This document shows, one piece after another, positions 1-10,937 of a stretch of 64,000 nt of DNA. Both the position numbers and the translations under genes were made by a program. Within the stretch, counting starts at the first letter, position 1. Every line of letters starts with the position of its first letter. Below the pieces are notes generated by a model, which made no database searches, was not told where the DNA came from, and was given only the letters and a program-made list of their open reading frames with translations. The DNA is from Adenophora triphylla var. japonica (Eukaryota > Streptophyta > Magnoliopsida > Asterales > Campanulaceae): positions 198,501 to 262,500 of the forward strand of contig JAFEMH010001452.1 of assembly GCA_022495995.1 (NCBI GenBank). Reading direction: 5' to 3'.

Positions 1-1070
1 TTTGGCGAGGAAGAACCCCCAACATTGCATTCTTCAAGATCTTTGGCTGCAAATGCTTTGTCCTCTACAACGGAAGAGAAAATAGAGGTAAATTCGGAGC
101 CAAGGCCGACGAAGGTATTTTTGTTGGGTATGCTAAACATTCTAAAGCTTTTCGTGTTTTCAATAAAACTAGTTTAAAAATAGTAGAGTCTGTCCATGTT
201 ACTTTTGATGAGCATTCTCTCCTTGAGCCACATTTGGCTCCAAATGTTGCTGATGATTTTGTTGAGCATAATGAACCAGGTGAACCATCTCAAACCGCAC
301 CTGAACCTCAACCTCAAAATCCAGCACCCTCAACTGAAATTCCCCAAAACCGCAATTTTGAAACCGCACCTGAAGATCCCTCTCCAGATGCAACCCCAAG
401 GGAAGAAGAAGTTGAGAATTCCCCTATCCAGCTTATAGAACCTCTTCGTCAACTAACCTTCCATGACTTCGCTGAAGGATCTAACGATGTTCCAATTGAA
501 GATCTTCAGCAAACCTCAGTCCAACCAGACTTACCCCCGGAGGTTCGTGAAGTCAGCAGTCACCCCCTCACAAATGTGATTGGTGATCTGTTTTCCGGTG
601 TTCAAACAAGGAGATCAAATTATGATGAGCATACTTCTCTTTTATCTCAAGTTGAACCCAAGAAGATTGATGAAGCACTCCAAGATTCAAGTTGGGTCGT
701 TGCTATGCAAGAAGAACTCAACCAGTTTGAAAGATGCAAGGTCTGGACTTTGGTGCCTAGACCTCAGGATCAAGGAGTGATAGGAACTAAGTGGGTATTT
801 AGGAACAAGATGGATGAGAATGGAAGCATCACTAGGAATAAAGCAAGGTTGGTTGCACAAGGATATAGGCAAGAAGAAGGAATTGATTATGATGAAACCT
901 TTGCTCCAGTTGCAAGATTGGAAGCTATCAGAATCTTCTTAGCCTACGCCTCTTTTAAGCGTTTCAAGTTATATCAAATGGACGTAAAGAGTGCATTCCT
1001 CAACGGCGAACTGCAAGAGACCGTGTATGTTGCCCAACCACCTGGATTTGAAGACTCCAAATTTCCCAAT
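1..1070 (+). pseudogene. copia pol fragment: integrase tail and N-terminal RT
   Basis: One frame is open from the window edge to 1328. It starts in the integrase C-terminus ([14 protein letters not shown] near 122-163), passes through a roughly 150-residue proline/threonine-rich linker, and enters copia RT near 640. Visible RT landmarks are [27 protein letters not shown] and [15 protein letters not shown] similarity stops after FPNH near 1070, before the YVDD active site, so the rest of RT and all RNase H are missing. The reading frame then runs meaninglessly into the next ORF until 1328. The protein would be inactive. The breakpoint is a deletion join, since the following sequence is coding in another frame. 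Confidence 0.88.
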
Positions 1071-2669
1071 CACCACCTTACTCACATCACACCCCAGCCA
1101 TCTCCATCTCCAACCTTAACCGCGACAGAACTCCTTCCCCAAACCGCATCAATACTCCTCCTCCTGCAAACTCACCACCTCAAAAATCTCCTACTCCTGA
1201 CCGCCTTCCTACTCCGCCTCATCAAACCTCACCCATTCCTGAAACCGCACCCACTCAACTGCAAAGAACCCCTCCTGTTTCTGTCCATACCGCCCATACA
1301 AGTTCCTCCTCTGATTCTAACCCCATAACTTCTGGGATTCCAACCACCAACATTCCACCCTCAACCGCACCTATCTCAACCGCACCAATCCCCTCTTTAC
1401 CTATCCCAACTGCTTCTATCCATTTACCCCAAACACAACAAATTCCTCCCTCAACAATTTCACCCTATACAGTCCCTGCCAGCCGCCTTTTTCAAACCCT
1501 CCTTCAACCCATTTCCCAAACCGCACCTCCAACACAATCTCAACCGCCTCCCTCAATTACCCAAATTCCTTCAACTCCAACCGCACCCTCAGACTACCTT
1601 CAAATTCTTTCAACCCTTCAACTGATTCAATCACAGTTGATTGTAAACCAAGGCCACATGCTAAAACTGACTGAATCCAACTTGGCCTTAACCGCATCCA
1701 ATGCCAACCTGGAAGCCTCCAACCGCTCTCTACATGCCAAGGTTGATGCTCAAGCCGCTGAAATGGCCATCATGAAATCCCAATTGATTGATGCCATTAA
1801 GGGGGAGAGAGTGTCCACAGAAGCTGTCAAAACCGCAGCTAATGAATGCTTCCAAGCCTTTAAAGAAGATCTAGCCACTGGAGTGCTCAAAGCCATGGGT
1901 GATGCTGTTTCGAAATCTCAACTTCATGAAATGCTCACAAATCTTTCCGGTGAGTTTGTCACCTCCACCAACTCTGCGCGATAGCTTTCATGAAGACCCT
2001 CCAAGAAACCCAACCGCGTGAGCCTCAACCTCAGCCGCTCCTTCCCAAACCGCTCTAGATGACTTGCAGCTGAAAATTTTTTCTGAACTGGACTCCCTTA
2101 AAGATAGAATAAATGTTGATCTCAACATAGTGGGAGACAGTATCAAAGAGCAAGTAAGGAATTTTGATGATGACATTTCCTTCAGATTTGAGAACCTCAA
2201 AGCAGGCTTCAACCTCAAGCTAGACAACTCCATCAAGGAATTGAAGTCCAACCTGAATGTGACTGTTGATCTGGAACCGCTTAGAGATGCTCTCTCTACT
2301 CAAACAAAGAGCTATCTGTGGATGAGATCTTCACATTCTACAATTCCTTGAAGGCCCTGCATTGAAGGATTCACTACTCGAGATCAAGGAAAGTGTTGAT
2401 GGAAACACTAGATGCTGTTGATGCCGTTGGAACCGGCTAGCTGATTCTACGTAACCGCCTTGCTGCGGCTGTTGAGACTACTCTTGCCGGGCAGTGAAGA
2501 CCTCAGAGCCCTCGAAGAAATATCAGAGGTGAAAGCTCGGCCTTCGGACCTTCGAACCGCAGCCGACAAGAAGTCAATCAACCAAGAGAGCAAGCACGCC
2601 ATCAACATCAACCGCGCCATCATCAACCGCATCATCAACCGCGTCAGCATTAGGATTTCTCATTTGTAA
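1071..2669 (+). pseudogene. extra ORF of the copia element: Pro/Thr-rich head and coiled-coil body (env-like position)
   Basis: From the pol breakpoint, a frame different from the RT frame is open to the TAG at 1982-1984. Its first 180 or so residues are rich in P, T, S and Q with repeated Thr-Ala-Pro. Its second part is alanine/leucine/glutamate-rich and looks like a coiled coil (ESNLALTASNANLEASNRSL region, 1674-1730). After a frameshift the helix-rich sequence continues at 2064-2351 (heptad-like LKDRINVDLNIV, FRFENLKAGFNLKL) and again near 2460-2669. The position between pol and the 3' LTR matches the env-like ORF of Sireviruses; no membrane segment is visible, so a structural or nucleic-acid-binding role is equally possible. 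Many AACCGC hexamers lie in it and are read in at least two frames (Thr-Ala and Asn-Arg). Confidence 0.6.
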
Positions 2670-3189
2670 TTCCTTTATCCTTTTTGCTGAACTCCTTTTT
2701 GTTTTGTTGGACCACACTCCATGTAATTTTTGTCCAACTTTCTTTTGTTTTTGAAACCTTTGTATTTTGCTTCTCTACCATTGTAAGTGTAACCGCATTG
2801 GTAGTAATGAAAAATGCATCATTGGTTCCAAAACCTTGTTCATATCAAACTGCTTGTTTGTAGAACAATGAAACCTCTTATGGTTTATAAAACTCATTCA
2901 AATATTTTCTAACTTAAAATCACTATTTTGAATTGATGTTTAAACATTCAGTTTGAACCGCACTTTGAACTTAAACTCACAATTTCTTAAGTGCACTGAA
3001 TGCATTTCTATACTTTCCACATTGTAAGTTTTCATCTTTTAGAAAGTATAGAAATCTATAGCTTAAGCTAAGTGTGTGCATTGACTTGGGACATGAATTA
3101 CCATGTTAATTCTTATGGACATGTTCTTACCAAGTACAATGTTTGCTTTTGTTATAGTAGGTAATGGCATCAATCAAATAGGGGGAGAT
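2670..3189 (+). other. copia 3' untranslated region with polypurine tract
   Basis: AT-rich non-coding sequence between the extra ORF and the LTR. A purine run AAATAGGGGGAGA (3177-3188) directly precedes the LTR start TGTTGG, as expected for the plus-strand primer. AACCGC occurs at about 2789 and 2954. No ORF is credible here. Confidence 0.8.
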
Positions 3190-4667
3190 TGTTGGGTATG
3201 CATGTTTTAACCCTCCTATTTTGTATTTGATTTGATTGATACCATGACCTCCTGTCTATTTTAAGGACTTTAGGACCCTATGTAATGAAGCTTAGACTTC
3301 AATTTTTTAGCTAAGTCCATTTTATAGAATAGGTTAATCTTAGGCTTGAAGTATGGCACAAGTTTCATTGGAAGTAAGGTTGTAGTTCCTGAAGTATTCA
3401 AAACCGCACCATGAACCGCACATGCAAACCGCAAGTGCAGTTCAAGCCTTGAACTTGCTTCTTGAACCAACCGCATGCAACCGCCCTTGAACCGCACCTG
3501 TGCAGTTCATGTGCAACCGCATCCTTGCAACCTCCTGGTGTAGCAAAACCGCATTCCTAATCGCATCTCACCAACCGCATCCAATGATTGGCTACTTGGA
3601 GTGAACAACTTTTTATCCGTTGGAATCCACGTCAGCAATATCAAAAGTCAACCACCATATCTTGTCACGTGATTCAATGTCGAAAAAGATCGCAAGGATC
3701 TTGAAAAGATGACAGTGTCCTAACCTCATTGCTTGCGGTGGAGCACGATCGGCTTTACTGCGGCAAAGTGTACCAAAGGACAAAAGTGGTTCTTTGTGGA
3801 CCAATAGGATTGCATCAAGTCTTGTCCTTCAACATTTTGTATCCAACGGCTAGTTTCTTGATGCTTGGGTATAAATACCCCCAATCTTCACCATTTGAAG
3901 ATTGCTTGAAAAATTGAGAAGTCTTTGTGTTCATAGAAGTGAAGCTCGCCCGAGAAATTATTCAACCCTTTGAATCTTCATCTTCATACTTCAAGAAATA
4001 TTCCTAGCCCAAATCAAGCCTTAACACATTCAAGAATCATTGAGCTCTACATCTCACAGATTTAAAGAGCCTTGATCTTGTTTCTCACACACACACCTCT
4101 CTTGTCTAAACACATAGTTTATTCATTTGAGATACACTGGTTATAGTTTTGGATTTGTTCTTCATAGAAAAGATTTTATTGTACTTTGTAATCTCACAAT
4201 ACTTAATATAAAATCTCTCTTAGAAATCCAAGACTAACCATCTTGGTAGTGGACGTAGATCGTTTATCGATTGAACCACTCCAAATAGCGTGTTCTTACT
4301 TTCTGCATTTATATTTCTTGTGCTTGCTAATTATTTATCTTTGTCTCTGTTTGATCTTTATTTAGCTATCCATTATTGTGAAATAGTGTTTGGAGTTAAC
4401 AAAGTCAAAACCACACGTGTTTGTAAAACTGCACTTCCCAAAACCGCACCACCAAAACCGCATTTTACAAACCGCCTCTCAAAACCGCTTTACACTCTAT
4501 TATTCATTGTGCATTTTACACTATCACTTGCAGTCTATTATCAACTGCAAGAGGATTTTGTAAGCAAGAGGTTCAGTCTTTAAAAGAGGGCGAAAAATTT
4601 TAAACAGCTATTCACCCCCCCCCCTCTAGCTGTATTTTCACCCTTGTTGCCACCTTTGGGACCAACA
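3190..4667 (+). repeat. 3' LTR of the Sirevirus-like copia element
   Basis: About 1,478 bp, beginning TGTTGGGTATGC right after the polypurine tract and ending GGGACCAACA. A TATA box (GTATAAATA, 3869-3877) marks the promoter, so the RNA start should lie near 3900. An AATATAAAAT stretch near 4205 may serve polyadenylation. The U3 part holds nine AACCGC hexamers between 3402 and 3576, and the U5 part four more between 4441 and 4486. A C-run (4614-4624) sits near the end. Confidence 0.88.
3869..3877 (+). promoter_or_regulatory. TATA box of the copia 3' LTR
   Basis: GTATAAATA in the middle of the LTR, downstream of the densest AACCGC cluster (3402-3576) and about 40 bp upstream of the presumed RNA start. 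This is the usual U3/R layout. Confidence 0.65.
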
Positions 4668-5213
4668 GACAGCCCTCTGTATTTATAGGGTGAAATTGCA
4701 AAAGAGTCCGGACGGACTTAACCTGAATTCCAGGGGGTTTTGTGGTATTTTTGAAATTGGAGGGACTGGCTGGCATTTCTGTTTTGCCTGCAAAAGAGTC
4801 CGGTCGGACTTAGACTGCACCCCAGGGTTATTTTGGTCTTTTCACACTGAAATCTGATTGATGTTGACCGAAGGGGTGTGGCATGCGTGCTACGTGCCCT
4901 TATGACTCACCAGGTCATGGGTTTTCGTGCCATTATTCCCGGTTTTGTCCGTTTTTTAAATAACTGTCCGGAAAATATCCGAAACGCCCCCGGAAAGTGC
5001 CGGAAAGTGCATTTTTCAGGAGAAGCTGTACTCTTATGTACGACGACGTGTGTTGAGTACGCTTTGACGTTGGGATGCACGGGGCAGTCCCGGGACGTCT
5101 TGTTGGCTTGAGAACGGGGAGCTTAACGGGTTCCGATTAACCTGGAGCGGGCCAGTTAACGGATTCCGGTTAAATTTTAACGGATTTTGGCGATCCGGAT
5201 TTGGTTAGTTACA
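4668..5213 (-). repeat. partial gypsy LTR (same family as the LTR at 31064)
   Basis: Read on the minus strand this begins TGTAACTAACCAAATCC at 5213 and matches the plus-strand LTR at 31064-31406 joined to 39609-39815. The TATA box (minus strand, 4688-4680) and two dyads of the form GTCCGNNCGGAC (4705-4719 and 4797-4811) are retained. It is cut off at 4667 by the copia insertion. It shows the uninterrupted form of the site at which the other copy received a copia element. No polypurine tract lies outside its start, so it is more likely a 5' or solo LTR than a 3' LTR. Confidence 0.8.
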
Positions 5214-5769
5214 CCTACACGACACATTTTCAAAAAACCCGTCACAAAGCACGGCGCACATTGCACATAAACTTCTCACAGAGTCCGTCACAAAAACACG
5301 ATACACACTACATGACACATTTTCCAAAAAAAAAATCCGTCCCTACACGGCACACACTTTCAGACAAAACCCAACAAAACCAACCCCGGCCATCATCGTA
5401 AGTCCGAATTTCGCCCACTAAATGGTAAACCAAACACCGACCGTCATCGTAAGCCCGAACCTCGCCCACTAAACGGTAAAACAAACACAAAAGGCACAAA
5501 CGCCTCCAAATACAAATCCCAAGGCACAAAATGCCTCCAAAACCCAAAACGGTGAACCAAACACCGGCCATCAAAGTAAGCCTGAAATCACCTCCTCAGA
5601 GGACAAAACTCAAAAGGGAACTCTGGAAAACCCATACGAGACTACGCGTCCCCAGCAAATGAACACCGACAGTCATCGTAAGTCCAACCTTTCCCCAGCG
5701 GATAAAATGCGAGGCAATCACGCCTCTCAAAAATCAAGCACAAGGCAATCACGCCTCCCAAAACCACAG

Positions 5770-6130
5770 TCAGAGGACAAGTCACTTCCTCACGCCCGAC
5801 ATAACTATAAGTCAGAGGACAAGTCACATCCTCACGCACGACACAACCACAGTCAGAGGATAAGTCACGCCCTCACGCACGACACAACCTCAGTCAGAGG
5901 ACAAGTCACGTCCTCACGCACGACACAACCTCAGTCATAGGACAAGTCACGTCCTCACGCACGACACAACCACAGTTAGAGGACAAGTCACGTCCTCACG
6001 TACGACACAACCACAGTCAGAGGACAACTCACGTCCTCACGCACGACAAAACCTCAATCAGAGGACAAGTCATGTCCTCACGCACGACACAACTACAGTC
6101 AGAGGACAAGTCACGTCCTCACCACTATCC
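5770..6130 (+). repeat. 41-42-bp tandem array (about 9 copies)
   Basis: The unit contains CAGAGGACAAGTCACGTCC followed by TCACGCACGACACAACCACA. Spacing between consecutive CAGAGG anchors at 5771, 5813, 5854 and 5895 is 42, 41 and 41 bp. Short open frames across it are by-products of the repetition. Confidence 0.85.
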
Positions 6131-6365
6131 GCAGCCCGGAAGGCTTTAAATCACTCGGTCCGAGAGATCGCATAAATCAGCCGTATCAATATCTGCAGCC
6201 CGGAAGGCTTTAAACCACTCGGTCCGGGAGACAACATTAATCAGCCAAATCACTATCCACAGCCCGGAAGGCTTTAAACCACTCGGTTCGGAAGACCATA
6301 TAAACCTCCTAAATCATTATCTCCAGCCCGGAAGGCTTTAAATTACCCGGTTCGGAAAACCGTAA
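6125..6365 (+). repeat. 64-bp tandem array (4 copies)
   Basis: Four units carry AGCCCGGAAGGCTTTAAA at 6133, 6197, 6261 and 6325, an exact 64-bp spacing, with CACTCGGTCCGGGAGA following. It abuts the 41-bp array directly. Confidence 0.85.
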
Positions 6366-6471
6366 AATTTCCACTCCAGGACACCACCACGTCCTCACAG
6401 TCGACCCCAGCATTCACATCACTTCAAGGCACCACCACGCCCGCATACACTCACAATTTCACGAAGTCGGA

Positions 6472-6515
6472 TCTATGATCATTCTTGATTCCTGCCAGGG
6501 ATACGTAGGAATCCT
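6472..6515 (+). ncRNA. conserved hairpin, class II, copy 1
   Basis: A degenerate CTATGATCATTCTTGATTCC is followed by a short loop and GGGATACGTAGGAATCC. The inner stem is ATTCC/GGGAT; the outer CTACG/CGTAG pair is weakened here. A GGATCCAGCC box follows, as in the other copies. The function is unknown. It is called a structured element only because four independent copies keep the arms. Confidence 0.4.
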
Positions 6516-6725
6516 GTCACAGGATCCAGCCAATCGACCTATACGGTCATACAGGATGCCACCACGTCCACACCATCGACCTATACGGTCACACACAGGA
6601 CGCCACCACGTCCTCACAACCGACCTAAACGGTCACCCACAAGACACTGACACGTCCACATATAGAGTCTCAGTTAGAGGACATCACACATCCTCGTACA
6701 CGACAACGCTCACCCCACAAACAAA

Positions 6726-6767
6726 CTACGACTAGGCTTGATTCCCATACGGGATACGTAGGAATCC
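6726..6767 (+). ncRNA. conserved hairpin, class II, copy 2
   Basis: CTACGACTAGGCTTGATTCC, loop CATAC, then GGGATACGTAGGAATCC. CTACG pairs with CGTAG and ATTCCC with GGGAT. The motif recurs on the minus strand at 18762-18797 and 44574-44613, each close to the 3' LTR of a gypsy element. The downstream GGGTCCAGCCAA box is also shared. Confidence 0.45.
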
Positions 6768-6937
6768 TATCACAGGGTCCAGCCAACTGACCTAAATGGT
6801 CACACAACAGGACACTGCCATGTCCTCACAAACTGACCTACACGATCACCTCCTCTCTCATGCACGTGATCCAGATCAGGACCCTTATCTTATCGACGAC
6901 CCCACTTCCTCCGTAAGTGACGTCGTCGAGGGGCTTC

Positions 6938-8210
6938 TATAAGTACCCCAATCTGGATCACCCTTTTCTAAGCACCCGGGAAACATTGCAGACTCACTCA
7001 AATGCAGTCTCGAACACCTGGAACCCTAAAAAAAACCTCAAAGGCCCAAAAAACCACCAACTAAACCAAGGGGGGCCTTTCTGGGAAAAACAAACACAAA
7101 AGGACTTTTTGGGAATTATGCAAAAATGGGAAAAGCATAGAAGGTCCGTACGGACCTCTTTGCATGCTAAAAGGTCCGTACGGACCTCTTTGCTACCAGA
7201 CATCATAATTACGAAATCCTCTTAAAGTCCACATTATTCCCTCAACTCTGGGAAAACTAAATTTTTAGTTTTGCATAATGGTCCGTTTGGACCTTCTTGC
7301 AATTTTTCCCACACTATAAATAGAGGGCTCCCCCTCCCTCATTTCACACATCTCCCTCTTCTCCTCTCTCCCTAAGCCCTCTAGCTGCCCCTCTAAGTCC
7401 TTCCGAGGCAATCCCGGTCCCTTTCGGTTCCTTCCGGGGCCTTCCAAGCTCCCTCGCGGTGCTCCGAAGCCCTACCGAGCGCTCCCGAGATGCTCCCGCA
7501 CTGCCTCGAGGAACTCTCGAGGTATTCTGAGGCCCCTCGTGGTACTCCGAAGCCTTGCCTGGTCTTTCCCGAGGTGTCCCGGCTCTTTCCGAGTCAAACC
7601 GGCGATTCCGACGCACGCCGGAACTCTGCTCGAACGCAACCGACGATCCCGACGCACGCCGAAACTCTGCCCGAATCCAACCAATGATCCCTGCGATCCT
7701 AACATACGCCGAAACTCTGCCCGAGTGCACACTTGACAAACCCGAGGCACGCCGAAGCTCTGTCCGCAGACAATCGACACATCCCGAAGCAATCCCGGTC
7801 TGTCCCGGAACACTATTCCCTCCTCAAACACTATTCCCCAGCGGAAGACAGACACGAACCAATATTGGTAAGGATTCCTTCCATTACTATTTCAATACAT
7901 TTCAATACGTAGTGTACAATGTAGATATCCGACACAACATGCATTTTTAAAAGCACACACACACAACATTTAAAGAAATAAGGGGTACTGAAAGACTCGT
8001 TTTTACGAGGCGACTCGGGTGAGCTCTAATATTCTAATATTCTCTTCCCGAGAAGTAACTTGACCTCCGAACTCAAAAATCTCATCACACAAAAATAGTT
8101 TATTTTTAAATTGATGCCTTTTCTCAATGTTTTGGGCTTAATCAAAACGGTGTGGCGACTCTACAAAGCAAACACACAGCGAGACACCTCCCTCCAATGC
8201 AAAAAAGCAA
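6938..8210 (+). repeat. gypsy LTR (right end uncertain)
   Basis: It starts TATAAGTACCCCAATC after a polypurine tract, where sister LTRs start TGTAAGTACCC, so its first TG has become TA. It contains a TATA box (7314-7323), C/T-rich downstream sequence and, near 8010-8145, the block common to these LTRs (ACGAGGCGACTCGGGTGAG, then AACGGTGTGGCGACTC). A weak primer-site-like TGCCAGATGCTGGGG near 8215 suggests the LTR ends about 8210, but I cannot fix it. A pol fragment starts only 50 bp later. Confidence 0.6.
7143..7323 (+). promoter_or_regulatory. LTR promoter: three GGTCCGNNNGGACC dyads and TATA box
   Basis: GGTCCGTACGGACC is a perfect 14-bp palindrome at 7143-7156 and again at 7173-7186. A third, imperfect copy (GGTCCGTTTGGACC) lies at 7280-7293. 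The TATA box ACTATAAATA follows at 7314-7323. Repeated dyads right upstream of TATA are typical of retroelement enhancers; which factor binds is unknown. Confidence 0.6.
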
Positions 8211-8261
8211 AATGCCAGATGCTGGGGCATGATTGTATGCCTCTCGGATCCGGTAATTTCA

Positions 8262-10520
8262 GGATGCCTTTGACAAAATTAAGGCATACCTAGTAAATCC
8301 CCCGGTACTATGCCCCCCGCATGGACAGAAACCTCTTCTGCTCTATCTCACGGTCACCGACACGGCATTTGGGGCTATGGTGGCCTAGGAAAAGAAATAT
8401 TCTCGGGTAGAGAATGCCATTTACTTTGTGAGTCGAAAGCTGCAAGGGAGTGAGCTCAATCACTCGCCTTGTGAAAAGACGTGTGCAGGACTAGTCTTGG
8501 TAGTCGGGAAACTAAAACACTACATTCAGGTTCACTCGGTGAATTTGGTCTCAAAAATGGACCCCATCAAGTATATCTTCGACAAACCTTCCCTCTCGAT
8601 GCGCCTGGGAAAGTGGTCATTCTTCCTAGCAGAGTTTGACATCAACTATGTAACGAGAAAGGCAATCAAGGGTCAAGCACTATCAGACCATCTGGCAAGT
8701 TTCCCTAGTAATGAGGACTGATGACCTGAACCCCAGTTTCTGGATGAGGGGATTTTCGCTGTTGAGCCCGAGAATCGATGGAAACTCTTCTTCGATGGAG
8801 CTGCTAACAAAAGGGTAAATGGTATAGGAATGTTATTGGTAGACCCAAAAGATGAGCATACGCCAATAGCCGTCAAGATGAACTTCTCTGTCACAAATAA
8901 TGCGGCAGAGTATGAAGCCTGTATAGCCGGTTTGGAGGCCGCCCTAGAAAGAAATGTCAAGGGACTCGAGGTCTACGGAGACTCAGCCCTGATCATTAAC
9001 CAGGTCTCGAACAAGTGGAAGACTGTGGATCCTAACCTACAGAAGTATCATGCCTATATGGAAGAATTGACAGAGCAGTTCAGAGAAGTGACCTTCCACT
9101 ATCTGCCAAGAGACAAGAATAGATTTGCAGATGCCTTAGCTACTCTAGCCTCATTGGTAGAGATCCTCGAGGGAAAGGCAGTAAAACCATTCAGAGTAGG
9201 TAGAAGGGAAGCACCAGCCTTCTGTTGTAAAATAGAAGTGGGACCTGAACTCGTCAAGGAACCTTGGTACAATCAAGTTTACCAGTTTCTCAAAGATGGG
9301 GAATCAACATTCAGAGACGAAGAAGGTAAGCTGAAGGAAGGCATCAAAGCCAAAAGCTTGCAAGCTTTGAAGCAACTAGCCTCTCACTATGTCATTTTAG
9401 GAGGTGATCTGTACAAAAAACGATACCAAGGACCACTCCTGTTGTGTGTCACCAAAGAAATGGTAAGAGAGGTAATGAACGAAGTCTATAATGGTCCCTG
9501 CGGTCCTCACATGAATGGCAGAGCATTAATGAAAGTGATCCTCAGAATGGGCTACTACTGGATCTCCATGGAAACAGACTGTATTCAGCATGTCCGAGAA
9601 TGTGACAAGTGCCAACGGTTTTCCAACCTTAATCATCTCCCGCCTCATGACCTGTACTGCATGACGACGCCTTGATCGTTTGCAACTTGGGGCATTGATG
9701 TAATCGGGAAGATAGCCCCATCCGGAAAAAATGGGCATGAGTTTGTTTTAGTGGCAGTGGAATATTTCACGAAATAGGTGGAAGCAAAGTCTTATAAGGT
9801 CCTCACATCCAAGAAGGTTACCCAGTTTGTCAAAGAAAATTTCATGTGCAGATATGGGGTGCCAAACGAGATCATCTCAGATAATGGGACACATTTTGAG
9901 GGAGACTGCGATAGGTAGCTGTCAGAATTCAAAGTCACGCCACAAATTATCCCCGTACAGGCCTCAGACCAATGGAGCGGTAGAAGCTGCAAATAAGACA
10001 CTTGAGAGAATCATCCGAAAGATGGCCACTCGCGGTCGTGATTGGCCTGAAAAACTACATCCAGCACTCTGGGCTACAGAACTTCTGTCAGAATAGCCAC
10101 AGGAGAAACCCCTTTCGCCTTGACTTACGGAATGGAAGCAGTCCTGCCTGTAGAGTTGGAGATTCTATCACTGAGAGTCCTCTTGGAAAATAGCATCAAG
10201 GAAGTAGAATGGTTGCTCAGCCGGCATGATGAGCTCGCCCTACTTGATTAAAGGAGGCTAAAATCCATGGAACATACTCGAGCCTATCATAGGTGAATGG
10301 CCAGAGCATTCGACAAAAAGGTCAAGGCCAGAGACATCAAAGAATGAGATTTGGTACAGAAAGAGAAGCCCCCTACCAGAGACAACCCTCTAGGAAAGTG
10401 GGAACCCGTTTGGATCGGCCCGTACGTGGTACAGATGATACTATCGGGAGGAGCAATGAAGCTTGCAGACCTGGATGACAATCCTTTTGTTCACCCTGTC
10501 AACGGTGACAAGAACCCTGA
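8262..10520 (+). pseudogene. Ty3/gypsy (Tat-type) pol, duplication copy 1: RT end, RNase H, second RNase H, integrase
   Basis: Coding starts abruptly in the RT connection region (AFDKIKAYLVNPP) and runs through the RT-linked RNase H (LSDHLASFP at 8680-8710). The second RNase H follows: LFFDGAANKR, YEACIAGLEAALE and YGDSALIIN carry its D, E, D residues. Integrase comes next: H in GPHMNGRALM, CDKCQ, WGIDVIG and ISDNGTHF with catalytic aspartates, TNGAVEAANK with the glutamate, and a tail ending GKWEPVWIGPYVVQ. RT proper, protease and gag are missing. Stops include TAG in the RT-linked RNase H (about 8388), TGA TGA at 8719-8724, TGA at 9673 and TAG near 9776, plus a frameshift near 9920. A second RNase H marks the Tat group. 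Confidence 0.9.
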
Positions 10521-10937
10521 AAAGGGCGGTCTAGGCAGAAAATAGGGTCCCACAAAAAAAAAAGAAAAAAAAGGAAAAAAATATAGTAGAAAAAGAGTAA
10601 TACCCAGCTAGACTGAAAACCCTGAAAGGGCGGTCTAGGCAGAAAATAGGGTTGCACCAAAAAAAACAAAAACAACAAAAATCCAAAAAAGTTCATTAGA
10701 ATGAACTACGGAGACCTGAGCCCCTTAGCTTTTCTTGTAAAAGGGGAACGTAGGCAGCCAGAAATGGTTCGGTCTAAACAATAAATAAGACATTCAGATT
10801 TTCATGAAATGTTTCTTGAAAAATTCTAAGATAATATCTCTTGTTTTTACAAATTAAAAATTTCCTGATGAGTTCAAGCAGGGTCTACTCTTGACTCTCC
10901 CAACCTGCTACAAAGACAAAAATATACAATAAAAGAC
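10521..10937 (+). other. gypsy 3' region between pol and antisense ORF, copy 1
   Basis: Non-coding. A block ACCCTGAAAAGGGCGGTCTA occurs twice here (about 10512 and 10616) but once in duplication copy 2, so copy 1 carries a small extra duplication. A-rich runs and the class I hairpin (10706-10760) follow, then the last codons of the antisense ORF. Confidence 0.7.
10706..10760 (+). ncRNA. conserved hairpin, class I (pol-distal)
   Basis: CTACGGAGACCTGAG, inner stem CCCCTT/AAGGGG, then AACGTAGGCAGCC. Outer arms CTACG and CGTAG pair. The same framework with a different inner stem occurs at 14261-14315, 22001-22055 (minus), 30475-30524 and 50132-50185 (minus). Confidence 0.5.

Larger units (their letters stand above)
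292..4486 (+). repeat. dispersed one-strand AACCGC motif field
   Basis: By eye I count 37 AACCGC hexamers between 292 and 4486, most extended to AACCGCA, and no copy of the reverse complement GCGGTT in 1-4667. They occur in the pol linker, the extra ORF, the 3' UTR and both ends of the LTR, and are almost absent from the RT-coding part. In the other 59 kb I noticed only about five (near 16311, 24596, 34861, 60721 and 60791). They are not in tandem, and spacing varies from 10 to several hundred bases. Confidence 0.8.
1..4667 (+). mobile_element. Ty1/copia element, Sirevirus-like, 3' portion
   Basis: The order is copia integrase tail, reverse transcriptase start, an extra proline-rich/coiled-coil ORF, untranslated region, polypurine tract and a 3' LTR. 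Copia order (integrase before RT) is seen directly. An extra ORF between pol and the 3' LTR is known from plant Sireviruses, so the lineage assignment is inference from layout. The 5' LTR, gag and protease lie left of the window. The element inserted into a minus-strand gypsy LTR that resumes at 4668, about ten bases from that LTR's TATA box. The target duplication cannot be checked because the 5' end is missing. Confidence 0.8.
5214..6937 (+). other. gypsy 3' untranslated region made of tandem repeats
   Basis: No credible gene. The stretch is C/A-rich and holds degenerate duplications (5380-5680), a 41-42-bp array, a 64-bp array, repeated CACGTCCTCAC blocks (6380-6700) and two conserved hairpins. 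It ends in a purine-rich GAGGGGCTTC followed by an LTR, which identifies it as the 3' region of a plus-strand gypsy element whose coding part is missing. Confidence 0.65.

Noticed and set aside
5659..5940. Open frame over the 41-bp array
   Set aside because: By-product of repetition and C/A-rich composition; no start context, no domain.
7344..7950. Overlapping frames of about 130 codons on both strands
   Set aside because: The region is the transcribed part of an LTR with high GC and few stops in all frames. No domain; arginine/serine-rich peptides are typical artefacts of such composition.
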